A stretch of 64,000 nucleotides of DNA from Clostridiales bacterium (GTDB taxonomy: Bacteria > Bacillota > Clostridia > Saccharofermentanales > Saccharofermentanaceae): positions 24,337-88,336 of the forward strand of contig JAFVAY010000003.1 of NCBI GenBank assembly GCA_017480325.1, read 5' to 3'. The position numbers and the translations under genes are program-made. Position 1 is the stretch's first letter; each line of letters starts with the position of its first letter. The notes below the pieces were generated by a model. The model was not told the origin of the DNA and did not search any database. It saw only the letters and a program-made list of their open reading frames with translations. Below are positions 63,772 through 64,000 of this stretch, one piece after another.

Positions 63772-64000
63772 ATGAGAACGAAACCGATAGAAGACTATAG
63801 GATCATCGACGATCTGTTCATGAATCTTTTCTTTGATGGCGATAATGTGGTGACGGCACTTGTGCTGAGGATCATTCTCGCCGAGCCTGAACTTAATGTA
63901 TCTTATGTACGTAAGCAGGAGCAATTAGAGAATCCCGGTCACAGGAGCGTTACTTTGGATGTTCGAGCAGACGGAACCGAAGGAAGCAGACATAATATAG
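63772..64000 (+). CDS. Rpn/PD-(D/E)XK nuclease family transposase-like protein, 5' part
   Basis: The first 76 residues of a gene that runs off the right edge. It starts MRTKPIEDYRIIDDLFMNLF, and SVTLDVRADG near the cut matches the N-terminal half of the PDDEXK_2/Rpn nuclease core, where the Asp begins the active site. Members spread as recombination-promoting nucleases or are called transposases. AGGAG precedes the ATG. Divergent from the AlbA_2 gene. Confidence 0.8.
   Translation, partial: MRTKPIEDYRIIDDLFMNLFFDGDNVVTALVLRIILAEPELNVSYVRKQEQLENPGHRSVTLDVRADGTEGSRHNI

Overview
The window looks like the chromosome of a low-to-mid GC Gram-positive anaerobe of the Clostridia. Supporting signs are PolC, the infC-rpmI-rplT operon with an L20-type leader, a PASTA-domain Ser/Thr kinase, class B sortase with sortase-anchored Cna-B/VaFE adhesins, a DUF5688 protein, class A RNase P RNA and strong GGAGG ribosome binding sites. 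I cannot fix the family; a gut or rumen clostridium (Lachnospiraceae- or Saccharofermentans-like) is an inference only. Nearly all genes are on the minus strand, so the biology reads from high to low coordinates.

Core region, about 1-52000. From right to left: dapA-dapB-yajC, dnaG-trmK-nif3, rnpB-purM, an aquaporin, leuCDB, an outward pair (nuclease-like protein and aminotransferase), infC-rpmI-rplT with its leader, tRNA-Val, an RlmI-type methyltransferase, an FHA protein and a zinc-ribbon/DUF4214 membrane protein, then one long run ispG-polC-priA-DUF2974-def-fmt-rsmB-rlmN-prkC-rsgA-rpe-thiN. Next come DUF5688, a 2309-residue subtilase/VaFE surface protein overlapping its sortase B gene, nudC, purD, a fused nadD-yqeK, rsfS and comEA. 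birA faces the other way, and yraN, an aspartate aminotransferase and purB (cut by the left edge) close the region. Canonical neighbours are missing: no PP2C phosphatase beside prkC, no sigA between dnaG and trmK.

Accessory region, about 52070-64000. This is the least ordinary part. It has a regular array of eight alternating 9-bp palindrome arms; an AAA-ATPase/PD-(D/E)XK gene split by one in-frame TAG; a Phd/ParE toxin-antitoxin pair; a four-gene module with an ADP-ribosyltransferase-like protein and an HTH protein; a decayed second copy of those toxin genes; and a DUF3800 gene behind a compact structured RNA leader ending in an intrinsic terminator. The decayed copy and DUF3800 lie between two 84-bp direct repeats that carry a terminator. 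A Cna-B adhesin, an AlbA_2/Schlafen-type ATP-binding protein with a 12-bp minisatellite, and the start of an Rpn/PD-(D/E)XK transposase-like gene complete the window.

The points most worth a second look are PolC, whose proofreading exonuclease insert appears to have lost its catalytic residues while the polymerase and PHP domains look intact; the palindrome array at 52181-52373; and the DUF3800 leader RNA inside its repeat-flanked cassette.
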